DNA of 64,000 nt from Pseudomonas folii (GTDB taxonomy: Bacteria; Pseudomonadota; Gammaproteobacteria; Pseudomonadales; Pseudomonadaceae). The translations under genes were made by a program, and so were the position numbers. Below, one piece after another: positions 42,766 to 52,781 of this stretch (within the stretch, counting starts at the first letter, position 1; each line of letters opens with the position of its first letter). The notes under the pieces are model-generated. The model was not told where the DNA came from. It ran no database searches and saw only the letters and a program-made list of their open reading frames with translations. The stretch is from assembly GCF_014357575.1 (NCBI RefSeq), contig NZ_JACONW010000003.1:27658-91657 (forward strand), written 5' to 3'.

Positions 42766-43400
42766 GGGCGTTTAACGCGCTGATGAACTTGGAGATAGGC
42801 CGTCAACATCAAGGTCAATTGCTCTTCGAGGCAGGTCTCGAAGTCAGGATTGCCATGCCCTTCGAGCAAGGCACGCACAGGCCCGACCACTGCCGTATGC
42901 GAGATCGAGGCAATCAGGGCGGGATTGTCAAAATGTGCGTCAGACGCAGTGGTCAGCATGCTCGTCATCGCGACTAGCATACGGGCGTTTATGCGGGCGA
43001 CCAGTTCGGCTCCGCCCCGCTCTGCTGCGATGGCGTAGAGCGCTTTCGACACCACCGGATCACGCAGTTTGACGGCTAGAAACGCCACGATAAAACCCGA
43101 CGCCATTTCGGCCACTGTTTTACCGTGGCATCGACCGCAGGCGAGCTCAACAGTATCGACAACTTCCTGCAGATGCTTTTCGAGCACCGCAGCCAGCAAA
43201 GCATCGCGATTCGGGTAGTACTGATAGACGCTGCCTACCGACATTCCGGCCCGCTCGGCAACCCGCGTGGTGGTGCAGCGGGTCAGCCCGTACAGGGTCA
43301 AAACCTGAAGGGTCGCGGTGTGAAGTGCTTCTACCGTCGCGACGGATCGGGCTTGGACCGCTGATTTTCTTGGCTTTAACGATGCTTTTAGCGTGCTCAT
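42762..43400 (-). CDS. TetR-family regulator
   Basis: 212 aa from ATG 43400 (a TTG five codons earlier is also in frame). The N-terminal helix-turn-helix reads TLYGLTRCTTTRVAERAGMS and VGSVYQYYPNRDALL, followed by a ligand-binding domain. Divergent from the aldo/keto reductase gene; a perfect palindrome TGAAGGTTCCTTCA in the 72-base gap is the likely operator. Confidence 0.9.
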   Translation of the reverse strand: MSTLKASLKPRKSAVQARSVATVEALHTATLQVLTLYGLTRCTTTRVAERAGMSVGSVYQYYPNRDALLAAVLEKHLQEVVDTVELACGRCHGKTVAEMASGFIVAFLAVKLRDPVVSKALYAIAAERGGAELVARINARMLVAMTSMLTTASDAHFDNPALIASISHTAVVGPVRALLEGHGNPDFETCLEEQLTLMLTAYLQVHQRVKRP

Positions 43401-43419
43401 GGAATGCGAATTCAAAACC

Positions 43420-43433
43420 TGAAGGTTCCTTCA
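43420..43433. promoter_or_regulatory. Likely TetR operator palindrome
   Basis: TGAAGG-TT-CCTTCA, a perfect inverted repeat centred 13-26 bases before the TetR start and about 45 before the aldo/keto reductase start. Confidence 0.6.
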
Positions 43434-43472
43434 TATCATAGTTTTTCCTCAAGCGAAGCAAGAGCGATAGAT

Positions 43473-44354
43473 ATGACGGATGTTTTAAACAAAAGAGGCA
43501 ACAAAAGCGGCACGTTCAATCTCGGCGACCGCCAGGTAAAACGAATCGGTTACGGCGCAATGCAGCTCGCAGGCCCCGGCGTATTTGGCCCGCCGAAAGA
43601 TCGTAAAGCCGCGGTGGACGTGCTGCGCGCAGCCGTCGAATCGGGTGTAAACCACATCGACACCAGCGACTATTACGGGCCGCATGTGACCAACCAGATT
43701 ATTCGTGAAGCACTGCATCCCTACAAAGATGACCTGACGATAGTCACCAAGGTCGGCGCGATTCGCGGCGAAGACGGCTCCTGGATTCCAGCCACGTCGA
43801 AAAAAGACCTGACCCAGGCTGTGCACGACAACCTGCGCAATCTGGGCCTGGACGTGCTGGATGTGGTGAACGTGCGCACCATGTTCAGCGCAATGGGAAC
43901 AGCCGAAGGTTCGATCGAAGAACAAGTGAGCGCCGTTGCAGAATTGCAGCAGCAAGGACTCGTTCGCCATATCGGCATCAGCAACGTCACGCCCACGCAA
44001 ATCGCTGAGGCGCGCAAACTCGTCAATGTCGTTTGCGTTCAGAATCTCTACAACATTGCCCATCAACACGATAACGCGGTGATCGATGAACTGGCGCGTG
44101 ATGGTATTGCCTATGTGCCGTTCTTTCCGTTGGGCGGGTTCACACCGCTGCAGTCGTCCGTGTTATCGACCGTTGCGCAGCGACTCAACGTCACGCCAAA
44201 GCAGTTGGCACTGGCATGGCTGCTGCACCGTTCTCCCAACATCCTGCTGATCCCGGGCACATCCTCGGTGGCTCACTTGCGCGAAAACCTTGCCGTGAGC
44301 GGGCTGGTTCTGTCGGATGAAATCATGGCAGAGCTGAACTCAATCGCAGATTGA
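43473..44354 (+). CDS. Aldo/keto reductase
   Basis: 293 aa from ATG 43473. Catalytic features of the superfamily: DTSDYYG (Asp and Tyr), a TKVG lysine and a VNVRTM region; the C-terminal LIPGTSSVAHLREN fits NADPH binding. The closest subgroup is the one annotated 'aldo/keto reductase family oxidoreductase' (pyridoxal reductase-like). Under the divergent TetR gene. Confidence 0.9.
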   Translation: MTDVLNKRGNKSGTFNLGDRQVKRIGYGAMQLAGPGVFGPPKDRKAAVDVLRAAVESGVNHIDTSDYYGPHVTNQIIREALHPYKDDLTIVTKVGAIRGEDGSWIPATSKKDLTQAVHDNLRNLGLDVLDVVNVRTMFSAMGTAEGSIEEQVSAVAELQQQGLVRHIGISNVTPTQIAEARKLVNVVCVQNLYNIAHQHDNAVIDELARDGIAYVPFFPLGGFTPLQSSVLSTVAQRLNVTPKQLALAWLLHRSPNILLIPGTSSVAHLRENLAVSGLVLSDEIMAELNSIAD

Positions 44355-44418
44355 TCAGCATTGATGGGGCGGCCGAGCCGAAGACAAAGGTGGCACCTTC
44401 TGGCCCGGCCTAAAGAGT

Positions 44419-45437
44419 TCAACCCGTTACGGCATTGAGCCGGTCCGAAATCCACCGATGGCTGCGCGCAAGAACCCGTCCCGTCATCACCGTAGGGAAG
44501 TGAATGAAGCCGTGTGCGCAAACCGGCATCACGTGTACTTCCACTTCCGAAGACTTCGCCCATCGTTCAGCCATCTGCACGGTGTCGTCCAGCAGCGGGT
44601 CCAGCTCACCGGCAAACATCAGCGCAGGCGGCATGTCTGTGAGGTCGCCGTATAACGGCGATAACGGTGGTTGACGACGCTCCTCATCAGTGGCGTCCGG
44701 CGTCAGCAGACGCAACGCATCGACCATACCAGGGCCATGCAGCACCAGGGTTTCAGGACCGGCAGCGTGGACGCTTGGCGTTCCGGTCAGGTCGTAAACG
44801 CCGTAGTACAGGACCGCCCCGCTCACTCGTCGAAGCAAATCCGGCCAGGCTTTAAGCTGTAGAAGTGTCGCCGCCGCCAGATGCCCGCCTGCCGATTCCC
44901 CGATGATGATCACGGGTAAACCGGCGAACTCCTCACTGGCACCACTCAGTAGCCAGCGCGCCGCAGAAAGACAGTCATCCATCAAACCTTCAACGGGCGT
45001 CGATACCGCGAGGCGATAATCCACCGAGACCACCGCGACTTCGCATGCTTTCACTAAAGCAAGGTTAAGGTCGTCGTTCATTTGTGCATTACCACCCAGC
45101 CACCGCCATGGATATCGAGCACCACGCCTTTTGCCTTGCCTTTGGGTCTCAATATCCGCACGGGGACCGAAACGCCATCGACACCGACTGAACGTTTTTC
45201 TGCCTGCTGCCCCTGTTTGGCCAGCTTGCCCGCGCTACCGATTTGACCCGCTTTGAGCAGCGTCTGAATCACCCGAGGCGTGACGCGATTGCGGATTCGA
45301 AAACGCGGTAGCCAGCCGAGCTTTTTGTTGAAGCGCTGCATTTCTGCGACTTCATGTTCGCTAAAGGACTGAAGCTCGTCGTGACTCAATGTGTGGTCTC
45401 CTGGCAAAAAACGCATAGCTTTCGGGTTGAAACGCAT
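44419..45437 (-). pseudogene. Alpha/beta hydrolase (HSL/Aes-type) broken by a small deletion
   Basis: Two frames make one protein. The 5' part (45437 to 45078) runs from MRFNPKAMRFLPGD to the oxyanion motif HGGGWV and stops after VMHK. The 3' part (45081 to 44419) continues with NDDLNLALV, DYRLA, the nucleophile elbow GESAGGHLA (Ser), LDPLLDD (Asp) and a late HGF (His). An intact relative would read HGGGWVMGNAQMNDD; here four bases seem to be missing after GGGTG, so the break is a recent frameshift in a hormone-sensitive-lipase-like esterase. Confidence 0.85.
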
Positions 45438-45442
45438 ACTTC

Positions 45443-45520
45443 TGTAGGAGCCAACTTGTTGGCGAGGCGGAATAAATAACTTTGCAGGGCCGACGTCTCG
45501 CCAACAAGTTGGCTCCTACA
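45443..45520. repeat. REP palindrome
   Basis: TGTAGGAGCCAACTTGTTGG and CCAACAAGTTGGCTCCTACA arms, nearly the same as the copy at 42141-42220. Confidence 0.85.
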
Positions 45521-45591
45521 GGTCCCGTGTTTGCTGCACGACAGCTTTCAGTAGAACGTCAGGTGGGGTGCGAGTTCTGATCGCCCAACAT

Positions 45592-46518
45592 TCATTTCTG
45601 ACCAGTCGAACCGCCCTGCAGCGAACCTTCCAGAAACGCGATAAACGCACGTACCTTCGCATTCAATGCAGACCGTTCTGTGACACAGGCATAAATATCC
45701 ATCGGTTCAGATTCCGCCGCTGCAGCGCCGCGGTTGCCTGAGTCGAACAACGGCAGCAAACGGCCGCTGTCGATAAGCGACTGCGCGATAAAGCTGGCCA
45801 GCCGGGCAATGCCGCCGCCGTTCAGGGCGATCTGCGTGAGCATGTCGATGTCATCGCAGACAAAACCGGGATTGACCTTAGCCTCGAAACGCTTGCCGTC
45901 GAGTATGAAATTCCACGGCAGAAAACGCCCGTCGGTGGGGTAACGAAACACCAGGCAGGCATGCGCTTTCAGCTCGTCGGGCGAAGTAGGCACGCCAGCC
46001 CGATCAAGGTATCCAGGCGAAGCGCAGAACACGAAAGGAAGCGAAGCAATCCGCCGCGCCACCAACTGATCACTCAGTTGGGCCTCGATACGAATGCTGA
46101 CATCCACGCCCTCCAGACGATGATCGACGCGCCGGTCTGCACTGATCAGCTCGACGTCAATGCGCGGGTAAGCCGCCTTGAAGGCAGGCATGAGCGGTGC
46201 CAACACATGACGCCCGAACGCCGCCGTGGTCGCGATGCGCAGCGGGCCTTGAGGATCAGTGGCGACAGCCGCGGCTTGCGAGGCGAGTTCGATGTCACGC
46301 GGGATGTGCCGCACCTTTTCGTAATAGCGCGTACCGCTTTCAGTCAGCGCCATCCTGCGCGTAGTACGCGAAAGCAACCGTGTGCCGAGGTGCTTTTCCA
46401 GTCGACTGATGCTCTGACTTACCGCCGCTGCACTCATGCCCTGAGCACGGGCCGCCGCAGCGATGCTGCCCGCCTCTACCACGCGGATAAAGGTGTTGAT
46501 CAAACCCAGAATATCCAT
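45592..46518 (-). CDS. LysR-family transcriptional regulator
   Basis: 308 aa. Winged helix GSIAAAARAQGMSAAAVSQS followed by ISRLEKHLGTRLLSRTTRR of the CrgA-type LysR subgroup. Divergent from the DUF2798 gene (46646), its probable neighbour target. Confidence 0.92.
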   Translation of the reverse strand: MDILGLINTFIRVVEAGSIAAAARAQGMSAAAVSQSISRLEKHLGTRLLSRTTRRMALTESGTRYYEKVRHIPRDIELASQAAAVATDPQGPLRIATTAAFGRHVLAPLMPAFKAAYPRIDVELISADRRVDHRLEGVDVSIRIEAQLSDQLVARRIASLPFVFCASPGYLDRAGVPTSPDELKAHACLVFRYPTDGRFLPWNFILDGKRFEAKVNPGFVCDDIDMLTQIALNGGGIARLASFIAQSLIDSGRLLPLFDSGNRGAAAAESEPMDIYACVTERSALNAKVRAFIAFLEGSLQGGSTGQK

Positions 46519-46645
46519 CGCACTCCCGACGCCTGATTCGTTGATTTTACTTAACAGTGATTCAAGTATTAAGCCGCTACCGGCATCCTCGCCAGCTTGC
46601 TAATTTGGCGGCTTTTGTGACACCCACCGCTGAAGAGGTTAACCG

Positions 46646-46909
46646 ATGACTGCTGGAACGAACCAGAATATCTTGCGCCTGCGCTTTCCCAAACGGGCGA
46701 CGCCTTACATTTTTGCGCTCTACATGGCGACCATCATGGCATTTCTGATGTGCCTGGTGATCACCCTGGCGGAATTTGGCTTCGACGAACACTACCTGAA
46801 GAATGTGATGAATGCGTATCGAGTGGCGATGCCATCTGCATTCATCTGCGTGTTAGTGGTCAGGCCGATGGTTGCCCGGCTGGTGGCGTGGACAGTTCAT
46901 GGGCATTGA
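46646..46909 (+). CDS. DUF2798 small membrane protein
   Basis: 87 aa with two hydrophobic helices (about 20-42 and 60-80). MATIMAFLMCLVITLAEFG and PSAFICVLVVRPMVARLV fit DUF2798, a family of small membrane proteins often next to LysR genes. Function unknown. Confidence 0.85.
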   Translation: MTAGTNQNILRLRFPKRATPYIFALYMATIMAFLMCLVITLAEFGFDEHYLKNVMNAYRVAMPSAFICVLVVRPMVARLVAWTVHGH

Positions 46910-46966
46910 TGATGCCGCAGGACTGAGTCGATACCTGCAGGAGATTCTATGTTGACCTGCAAGTGA

Positions 46967-47058
46967 CGTGGGACCGGCTTTAGCCGGGAAGGCGGTATTT
47001 CTGGAATGACATCTTTGGTGATTTTAACGCCCTATTCCCGGCTAAAGCCGGTCCCACG
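46967..47058. repeat. REP-type palindrome (GGGACCGGCTTTAGCCGGGA)
   Basis: CGTGGGACCGGCTTTAGCCG and CGGCTAAAGCCGGTCCCACG are long inverted arms on either side of a central spacer. Confidence 0.8.
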
Positions 47059-47123
47059 ACATCGCGCCAGTCGCGAGAATTGCGCAGTATCGCGGGGTGT
47101 CGCGGGCGGCCGACGACCAGGCT

Positions 47124-47759
47124 CTACCGTCGCCCTTCCATCAACATCCGCACCGCCAGCCCCGCCAGCACGGTGCCCATCAGCCAGCGCTGTACGACCT
47201 GCCAAAAAGGCCGGCCAATGAAAAACGCCGCAATTGAACCGGCCATGATTGCAATGGCCGCGTTGATGGTCACGCTGATAAAAATCTGTGTAAAGCCCAG
47301 TACCAAAGACTGCGCCAGCACACTGCCGTGGCCAGCAGGATCAATGAACTGCGGCAATAACGACAAATACATCACCGCCACTTTAGGATTCAGCAGGTTA
47401 GTGATGAAGCCCATCATGAACAACTTGCGCGGGCCATCCTTGGGCAGATCCTTGACCTGAAAGGGAGAGCGACCACCCGGCTTGACTGCCTGCCACGCCA
47501 GATACAGCAGATACAACGCGCCGCCGACTCGCAGGGCGTCATACGCATAAGGAACGGCCATGACCAATGCGGTAATACCCAACGCGGCCAACACCATATA
47601 AACGAAAAAGCCCAATGCAACGCCGCACAGTGAAATCAAACCTGCGACCCGGCCTTGGCAGATCGACCGCGAAATCAGGTAAATCATATTCGGGCCGGGT
47701 GTTAACACCATGCCAAGTGAAATCAAACCATAGGCAACCACGGTGGACAGTTCGGGCAT
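47124..47759 (-). CDS. LysE-family exporter
   Basis: 211 aa; AAGGAG seven bases before ATG 47759. Six hydrophobic segments and the family features GMVLTPGPNMIYLISRS and MMGFITNLLNPKVAVMYLSL mark the RhtB/LysE branch that exports amino acids or homoserine lactone-type compounds. Confidence 0.9.
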   Translation of the reverse strand: MPELSTVVAYGLISLGMVLTPGPNMIYLISRSICQGRVAGLISLCGVALGFFVYMVLAALGITALVMAVPYAYDALRVGGALYLLYLAWQAVKPGGRSPFQVKDLPKDGPRKLFMMGFITNLLNPKVAVMYLSLLPQFIDPAGHGSVLAQSLVLGFTQIFISVTINAAIAIMAGSIAAFFIGRPFWQVVQRWLMGTVLAGLAVRMLMEGRR

Positions 47760-47922
47760 GGTGTCGCTCCTTGAGAATGTTCGGAGCAAGATTAATCCGC
47801 GTAAAGCAAAGACGTTAGACACAGATTCAAAAACAAAACGGCATACACAGACACGAAGTATCTGAACAATTTAAGATGAGCCAACTGGAGCGATTCCTCT
47901 CACTTCAACCTCAGGACACCCA

Positions 47923-48450
47923 ATGCTCATTGTCTTCAGCGGTCTTCCCGGTACCGGTAAAACAACCATCGCCCGTGAACTTGCCAGCCAGATGCGTGCG
48001 GTTTATCTACGGATAGATACGATTGAGCAAGCGATCCGAAACTCTGGTGAGCTTGCTCAGGATATCGGTCGTTGCGGGTACATGGCTGCGTACGAACTTG
48101 CGCTGAGCAACCTGCAACTGGGCAATTCGGTTATTGTTGATTGCGTTAACCCGGTCATGGAAAGCCGGAAAGCCTGGAGCGAAATTGCCGCACGGGCTGG
48201 CGTTCAGTTAGTCGACATTCAGGTGGTTTGCTCGGACAAACGAGAGCACCAGCGTCGGGTTGAGAGCAGAAAAAGTGATGTACCGGGGCTGACCCCGCCC
48301 ACCTGGACGTCTGTGCTCAGTCATGAATACGAAGCGTGGAATGAAGCGCCGTTTACTGTAGACACGGCGTTGATGTCCCCAGTGGAGGCAATCGCAATCA
48401 TCACCGGAAGATTTTTATCAGGCCTGAGCAATGAGCCGGACAACAGCTAA
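47923..48450 (+). CDS. P-loop kinase-like ATPase
   Basis: 175 aa. Walker A GLPGTGKTTIARE at residues 7-19, then VIVDCVNPV and a lid arginine region. Same broad type as the protein at 32217-32702. A GFA gene follows 29 bases downstream. Confidence 0.8.
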   Translation: MLIVFSGLPGTGKTTIARELASQMRAVYLRIDTIEQAIRNSGELAQDIGRCGYMAAYELALSNLQLGNSVIVDCVNPVMESRKAWSEIAARAGVQLVDIQVVCSDKREHQRRVESRKSDVPGLTPPTWTSVLSHEYEAWNEAPFTVDTALMSPVEAIAIITGRFLSGLSNEPDNS

Positions 48451-48479
48451 TCAACAGGCACTTCAATAAGGAGTTTTAA

Positions 48480-48914
48480 ATGCTGACAGGACAATGTCTG
48501 TGCGCAACCGTGGTTTTTTCCCTCAAGGCAGAGCCGCTATATTTCTACCGATGCCACTGCTCCCTTTGCCGCAAACAAACAGGCACCGGTTATAACTGCG
48601 CGACGATCGTTCCTGAATCCGGCTTTCAGTGGGAGGCGGGACAGTCTGAAATCAACACATGGCTCAAACCCAGCGGCTACCGGAATGATTTCTGCAAGCA
48701 CTGCGGCTCAACCGTTCCCAATGCCTTGCGTGGCAAGCCGTACATGTGGATACCCTTGGGTCTTCTGGATTCGCAAGTCCACGCCATGGAGTGTATCGGC
48801 GACTACTGCCTGAGCGACGCCATGCAATGGGATACGGTGCAGTCGGAAAAAACCTTTGACGGAGCTACCGAATCTCTAGCGTCACTGCTCGCGGCTTTGC
48901 GGGTAGAGTGTTGA
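48480..48914 (+). CDS. GFA/CENP-V family zinc protein, second paralogue
   Basis: 144 aa; AAGGAG before the ATG. Zinc ligands CLCATVVF, CHCSLCRKQTG and FCKHCGSTVPN. Follows the P-loop gene by 29 bases, so both may be co-transcribed. Confidence 0.9.
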   Translation: MLTGQCLCATVVFSLKAEPLYFYRCHCSLCRKQTGTGYNCATIVPESGFQWEAGQSEINTWLKPSGYRNDFCKHCGSTVPNALRGKPYMWIPLGLLDSQVHAMECIGDYCLSDAMQWDTVQSEKTFDGATESLASLLAALRVEC

Positions 48915-48920
48915 AGACAT

Positions 48921-48949
48921 AAGGGTCCCGTAGCAAGCTACGGAACCTT
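48921..48949. terminator. Hairpin between convergent GFA and chemoreceptor genes
   Basis: AAGG..CCGTAGC-AA-GCTACGG..CCTT stem with almost no loop, six bases after the GFA stop; no clear T-run on either side. Confidence 0.5.
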
Positions 48950-48954
48950 GACGC

Positions 48955-50583
48955 CTACACCTGAAACTGCTTCACCAACCGATTTAACTCCACTGCCAGC
49001 TTGGTCAGTTCCGACGTTGCTACTGCGGTCTGACTCGCGCCGTCATAAGCTTGATTCGAAAGATCACGGATACTCACGAGACTCCGATCGACCTCTCTGG
49101 CAACCTGCGCCTGCTCCTCTGAAGCTGTGGCTATCAACACGTTGCGTTCAGTAATGTTGTCAATGGACTCGGTGATTTCCACCAACGCTGTACCGGCTCC
49201 TTGAGCCGTGTCGAGCGTTTTTTGCGCTTGAGTATTGGTCTGAGTCATCGCCGAAACAGCTGCCCCGGTCCCCTTCTGAATCGAGCTGATCATTTGCTCG
49301 ATCTCACTCGTGGACTGCTGCGTGCGGTGAGCCAACGCTCGCACCTCGTCCGCCACTACAGCAAAGCCGCGCCCAGCCTCTCCAGCGCGTGCGGCTTCAA
49401 TCGCGGCGTTCAACGCCAGAAGATTGGTCTGCTCGGCAATGGCACGAATGACGTCCAGTACTTTGCTGATATCGGTTGCCATGACCGCCAGCCCCTGCAC
49501 TTCCGTAGAAGCGTCTTCTACATTTGCAACCATCAGGCTGATAGCCTTGACCGTTTCATCAACACGAGCACGACCCGCCAGCGCAGCGGAATTGGAGCGG
49601 TTGGCAGCTTCGGATGCTGCTGACGCATTTCTGGCGACTTCCTCTACGGCTGCACTCATCTCGGTGACCGCAGTAGCCGCCATTTCCACCTCATGGTTCT
49701 GACGTTGCATGCCCTTGTTGGCGTCCTCTGTAACGGCATGCATTTCCTCCGAGGTCGACGCCAACTGGTTGGACGAGTCGGATATCAAAGACAGTGTATT
49801 GCGCAGGCCACCCTGCATGGCTTTCAAGGCTTGCATGAGCCTGGCTACTTCGTCGTGCCCCTGTACTTCAATAACTTCGCTGAGATCGTTTTTGGCAATA
49901 CGTTCAGCTATAGCCAGCGACTGGCTGACAGGGCTGGTCACACTGCGGGTGTACATGAAAGCGAGGGCAATTGCAGCCAATGTGCTGACCAGAATAAAAC
50001 CACCGACAATCAGCTTTGCCTGCTCATAGATGGAGGTGGCTTCCTCACCCGCCTTTCTTGCCTTGTCATTGTTCAGTTCGATCAAGTTCTTGATGTCGCG
50101 TTCTACGATATCTGCTGCCTGCTTCATCCCGCCGCTCGAAAGTTTGACAGCGCCATCCATATCACCCGCTGCGATCAGGGCCAGGTACTGATCCTGAACC
50201 TGTTGGTAAGTAACATAGGTCTGCGAAAGCTCAGCAAAATGCTCTTTGCCCTTCGGCGTAACAATGAACGGCTGCAGCTTTGCAATCAGCTCCTGGATGT
50301 TTGCTCTGGCCTGCTGTACGTCCTTCAGAGCCTGAGCCTTGCGATCCGCTGGCTCGACCGGGTTGCGCAGCCGTGCGTTACTGCCTCTGATGCTGACAAA
50401 CTCTCTGTCTACCGTGCCCAGCAGCGATATGCTGGGCACAACATTGGTTTCCACAAACTTTTCCGATGCGTTCAAACTGGACGCTTGTTTAAGTGCAATC
50501 AGCCCCAACGCAATAATCATCAGACAGAAAAATCCAAAGCAAAGCGCCGAGCGTGGAGCGAGGTTAAGTTTACGCAGCATCAT
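48955..50583 (-). CDS. Methyl-accepting chemotaxis protein
   Basis: 542 aa from ATG 50583 with GGAG eight bases upstream. Order: membrane helix (about 12-33), periplasmic four-helix-bundle sensor (to about 190), second helix ([19 protein letters not shown]), HAMP, signalling region with [19 protein letters not shown] and [16 protein letters not shown]. Ligand not predictable. Transmits to CheA. Confidence 0.95.
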   Translation of the reverse strand: MMLRKLNLAPRSALCFGFFCLMIIALGLIALKQASSLNASEKFVETNVVPSISLLGTVDREFVSIRGSNARLRNPVEPADRKAQALKDVQQARANIQELIAKLQPFIVTPKGKEHFAELSQTYVTYQQVQDQYLALIAAGDMDGAVKLSSGGMKQAADIVERDIKNLIELNNDKARKAGEEATSIYEQAKLIVGGFILVSTLAAIALAFMYTRSVTSPVSQSLAIAERIAKNDLSEVIEVQGHDEVARLMQALKAMQGGLRNTLSLISDSSNQLASTSEEMHAVTEDANKGMQRQNHEVEMAATAVTEMSAAVEEVARNASAASEAANRSNSAALAGRARVDETVKAISLMVANVEDASTEVQGLAVMATDISKVLDVIRAIAEQTNLLALNAAIEAARAGEAGRGFAVVADEVRALAHRTQQSTSEIEQMISSIQKGTGAAVSAMTQTNTQAQKTLDTAQGAGTALVEITESIDNITERNVLIATASEEQAQVAREVDRSLVSIRDLSNQAYDGASQTAVATSELTKLAVELNRLVKQFQV

Positions 50584-50833
50584 GTTGAGGACTCCTGGTT
50601 TGTCCTCTTGTGTCGTCTCCAATAAAAACGGCTACAGCACCGCTGGTCGGCAAGAAACTTTAACGCTGTAGGTATGGACTGCCACTTCAGAAATGATTGT
50701 AACTGGGTGTGACGGCTAGATATTTCAGGCTGAAAAGCCCCGAAAAAACCGGGTATTGGATTGGAAAATTGACGGTCCCCCTGTCAACTTAAGGTGACGC
50801 GCCGAACATAGTAATGATCAAACTCGCCGCTTT

Positions 50834-51253
50834 CTAAAACTGAAACCCATGGCGCATGTAAAACCGGTTCGAGGCGCTCTCTTTCAGCGCCCCGACTTTA
50901 ATCGGTAGCCCCAAAGCATCCGCCTCTTCGAATATCAGCGACAGAACAGCAGAGCCTACGCCCGAACCTTGCGCGGCCAGCTTCAGGTACAGGTGATCAA
51001 GCACCAGTTCATCGTCGCACCGCTTGACCACGACAAACCCCACACGCTCTCCAGCCACTTCGATATAGCGCGTATCCCGTGCATCAAAACTGTTGGCAAA
51101 CCGCTCGCGAGCACGCACCGGATCAAAGCGCCCTACCCGTTCCAGAATTTCGCGCATGGCTTCGATCCGAATGGCGACGAGATCATCGAGGTCGGTTTGT
51201 TGGGCGGGGGCCAAAGTTACGTTGGGACGGTGGTCAGTTGTAGCGAGCATCAT
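50834..51253 (-). CDS. GNAT family N-acetyltransferase
   Basis: 139 aa. Loop YLKLAAQGSGVGSAVLSL and end RFYMRHGFQF. AGAGG before ATG 51253. Stand-alone. Confidence 0.85.
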   Translation of the reverse strand: MMLATTDHRPNVTLAPAQQTDLDDLVAIRIEAMREILERVGRFDPVRARERFANSFDARDTRYIEVAGERVGFVVVKRCDDELVLDHLYLKLAAQGSGVGSAVLSLIFEEADALGLPIKVGALKESASNRFYMRHGFQF

Positions 51254-51292
51254 TTGCACGCCTCTTTCATGGCGGGAGATATATAAGATTTT

Positions 51293-51502
51293 CTACGTAA
51301 TCACGAACTGCTTCAGTGCCGCCATCATTGCAATCACCAGTACGGCCAGCCCAATCGCAGACGTCCATTCGGACTGAATGGTTTGGGCAAACCAGGACCC
51401 TTTAACAGGGTACTTTCCCAGTGTAAAAATCTTCATCACTGGCCAGCCTATGGGGTAGCAAATGATACGAAAAAAGACCTCAGCCAATATTTCCATCATC
51501 AT
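51293..51502 (-). CDS. Small membrane protein, 69 aa
   Basis: ATG (three in a row) with AAGGCG upstream. Two hydrophobic parts (FFRIICYPIGWPVMKIF and IGLAVLVIAMMAAL) flank a basic loop. Similar small proteins of unknown function occur in pseudomonads. Confidence 0.6.
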   Translation of the reverse strand: MMMEILAEVFFRIICYPIGWPVMKIFTLGKYPVKGSWFAQTIQSEWTSAIGLAVLVIAMMAALKQFVIT

Positions 51503-51568
51503 CGACGCGCCTTGAATGACTTAATCAACCTGCGATGGCGATCTGCGGATTGAATATCAAACTCCACC

Positions 51569-52114
51569 TCACTGCCATCCCGGCTTCGCATTCCACGGAT
51601 AGCCGCGAACACCGTAACGACGTGTATCAGCGTCATCCAGGTTTGCCTGATGACAGAAAGATATCCATGCACCACTCGTGGTGTCATCGAGCCCCGCCAG
51701 CCATTCGCTGACCTGGGCATCCAGCGCATCTGCGTCGCCATACAACATCCAGAGTTCAGTCAGATCGATCTGAACCACTGAGCCTTGCAACTGGCTGGCA
51801 ATGAACGCCTCCCACTCAGCCAGACCGGTCGCGCTGTCAGCACCTAATGCCGCCTGAAGGCTCTGTCTTCTTGAGCTGTAAGTCTTCAGTGCTTTCCTGG
51901 TGGACGCAAAGCAAGTCAAAATCAGCTCGCTATCCAGCTCACCCGCATCGTTTTCGCAATGTACAAGAACGTTAACCAAGTCATCCGAATCGAACAACGC
52001 CAACCATAAAATTGGTAACTGATAACTGGCGGCCAGCAAACAGGCATCCTCCAGTTCGGCAGCCAGGGCGGGTTCGGATTGGCTGTGATTCATCAAGTAA
52101 ACTCGATTTGCCAT
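51569..52114 (-). CDS. Hypothetical protein, 181 aa
   Basis: AAGGAG six bases before ATG 52114. Acidic, helical protein with many Trp/Leu (YQLPILWLALFDSDD, ELWMLYGDADALDAQVSEWL). No named family recognised. Confidence 0.65.
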   Translation of the reverse strand: MANRVYLMNHSQSEPALAAELEDACLLAASYQLPILWLALFDSDDLVNVLVHCENDAGELDSELILTCFASTRKALKTYSSRRQSLQAALGADSATGLAEWEAFIASQLQGSVVQIDLTELWMLYGDADALDAQVSEWLAGLDDTTSGAWISFCHQANLDDADTRRYGVRGYPWNAKPGWQ

Positions 52115-52342
52115 GTACAACTCCTTGACCAACGTCCGCAAATGGATTGGAAGTCTGCTCGATCATTCTGACGCTGCCAAACCCGCGCACGCTTTATCCA
52201 GATACGGAGCCTATCACCCTGAAAGCAGGATTCGGGATTCCGCGCGATAGCAAGCCTGGCCTGCAAGCTTGCTGCGCCTTTGAACCCTAGCAGATCGCCC
52301 GGCGTCCCTGACACGGCGCTGTCTCGCTGCAAACATTGGACT

Positions 52343-52430
52343 TGTAGGAGCGCACGAGCACCGCGAGGCCGCGATAGCGGTGTATCAGACAGACCGCCAT
52401 CGCTGCCTCGCGGTGCTCGTAAGTTCCTAT
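52343..52430. repeat. REP element of the 79-bp array family, single copy
   Basis: Contains TGTAGGAGCGCACGAGCACC and its palindromic partner GCCTCGCGGTGCTCGTAAG; the same unit is repeated five times at 58275-58690. Confidence 0.8.
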
Positions 52431-52464
52431 CAAACAAAATATAAATCACTGAATAAACGGGGGA

Positions 52465-52573
52465 GCTGTTGGAGTGACCGGGGTGGCGATCCACATTGCT
52501 CGCGATGGCGTCAGTTCATGCGATAAATTCGTTAACCATGAAATCGAATCGCGAGCAAGCTCACTCCTACAGG
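52465..52573. repeat. REP-type palindrome
   Basis: Outer arms GAGCTGTTGGAGTGA / TCACTCCTACAG and inner TGCTCGCGAT / ATCGCGAGCA. Confidence 0.7.
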
Positions 52574-52781
52574 CCCGTGTTTGCTGCGCGACGGCGCGGC
52601 GTCTGGACGACGGGGGGATCTCCCACAGAAAAGCATTCCAAATCAGGTGATTGCATTTTGTTTGACAGGACCGGCTTTAGCGAATGGATCCGGAGTCCAC
52701 TTGATCATCCTCCAGGGTGGCAATAGAAGGTCGCTTCACGCGCCGTGAAGTATTGACCTGATTCATTTACGGTCACCCCCC

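Noticed and set aside
49693..50625. 310-codon plus-strand frame opposite the chemoreceptor
   Set aside because: Antisense shadow of the chemoreceptor sensor domain.
51499..51741. 80-codon minus-strand frame inside the 181-aa gene
   Set aside because: Out-of-frame shadow; the 181-aa gene has the better start signal and coding pattern.
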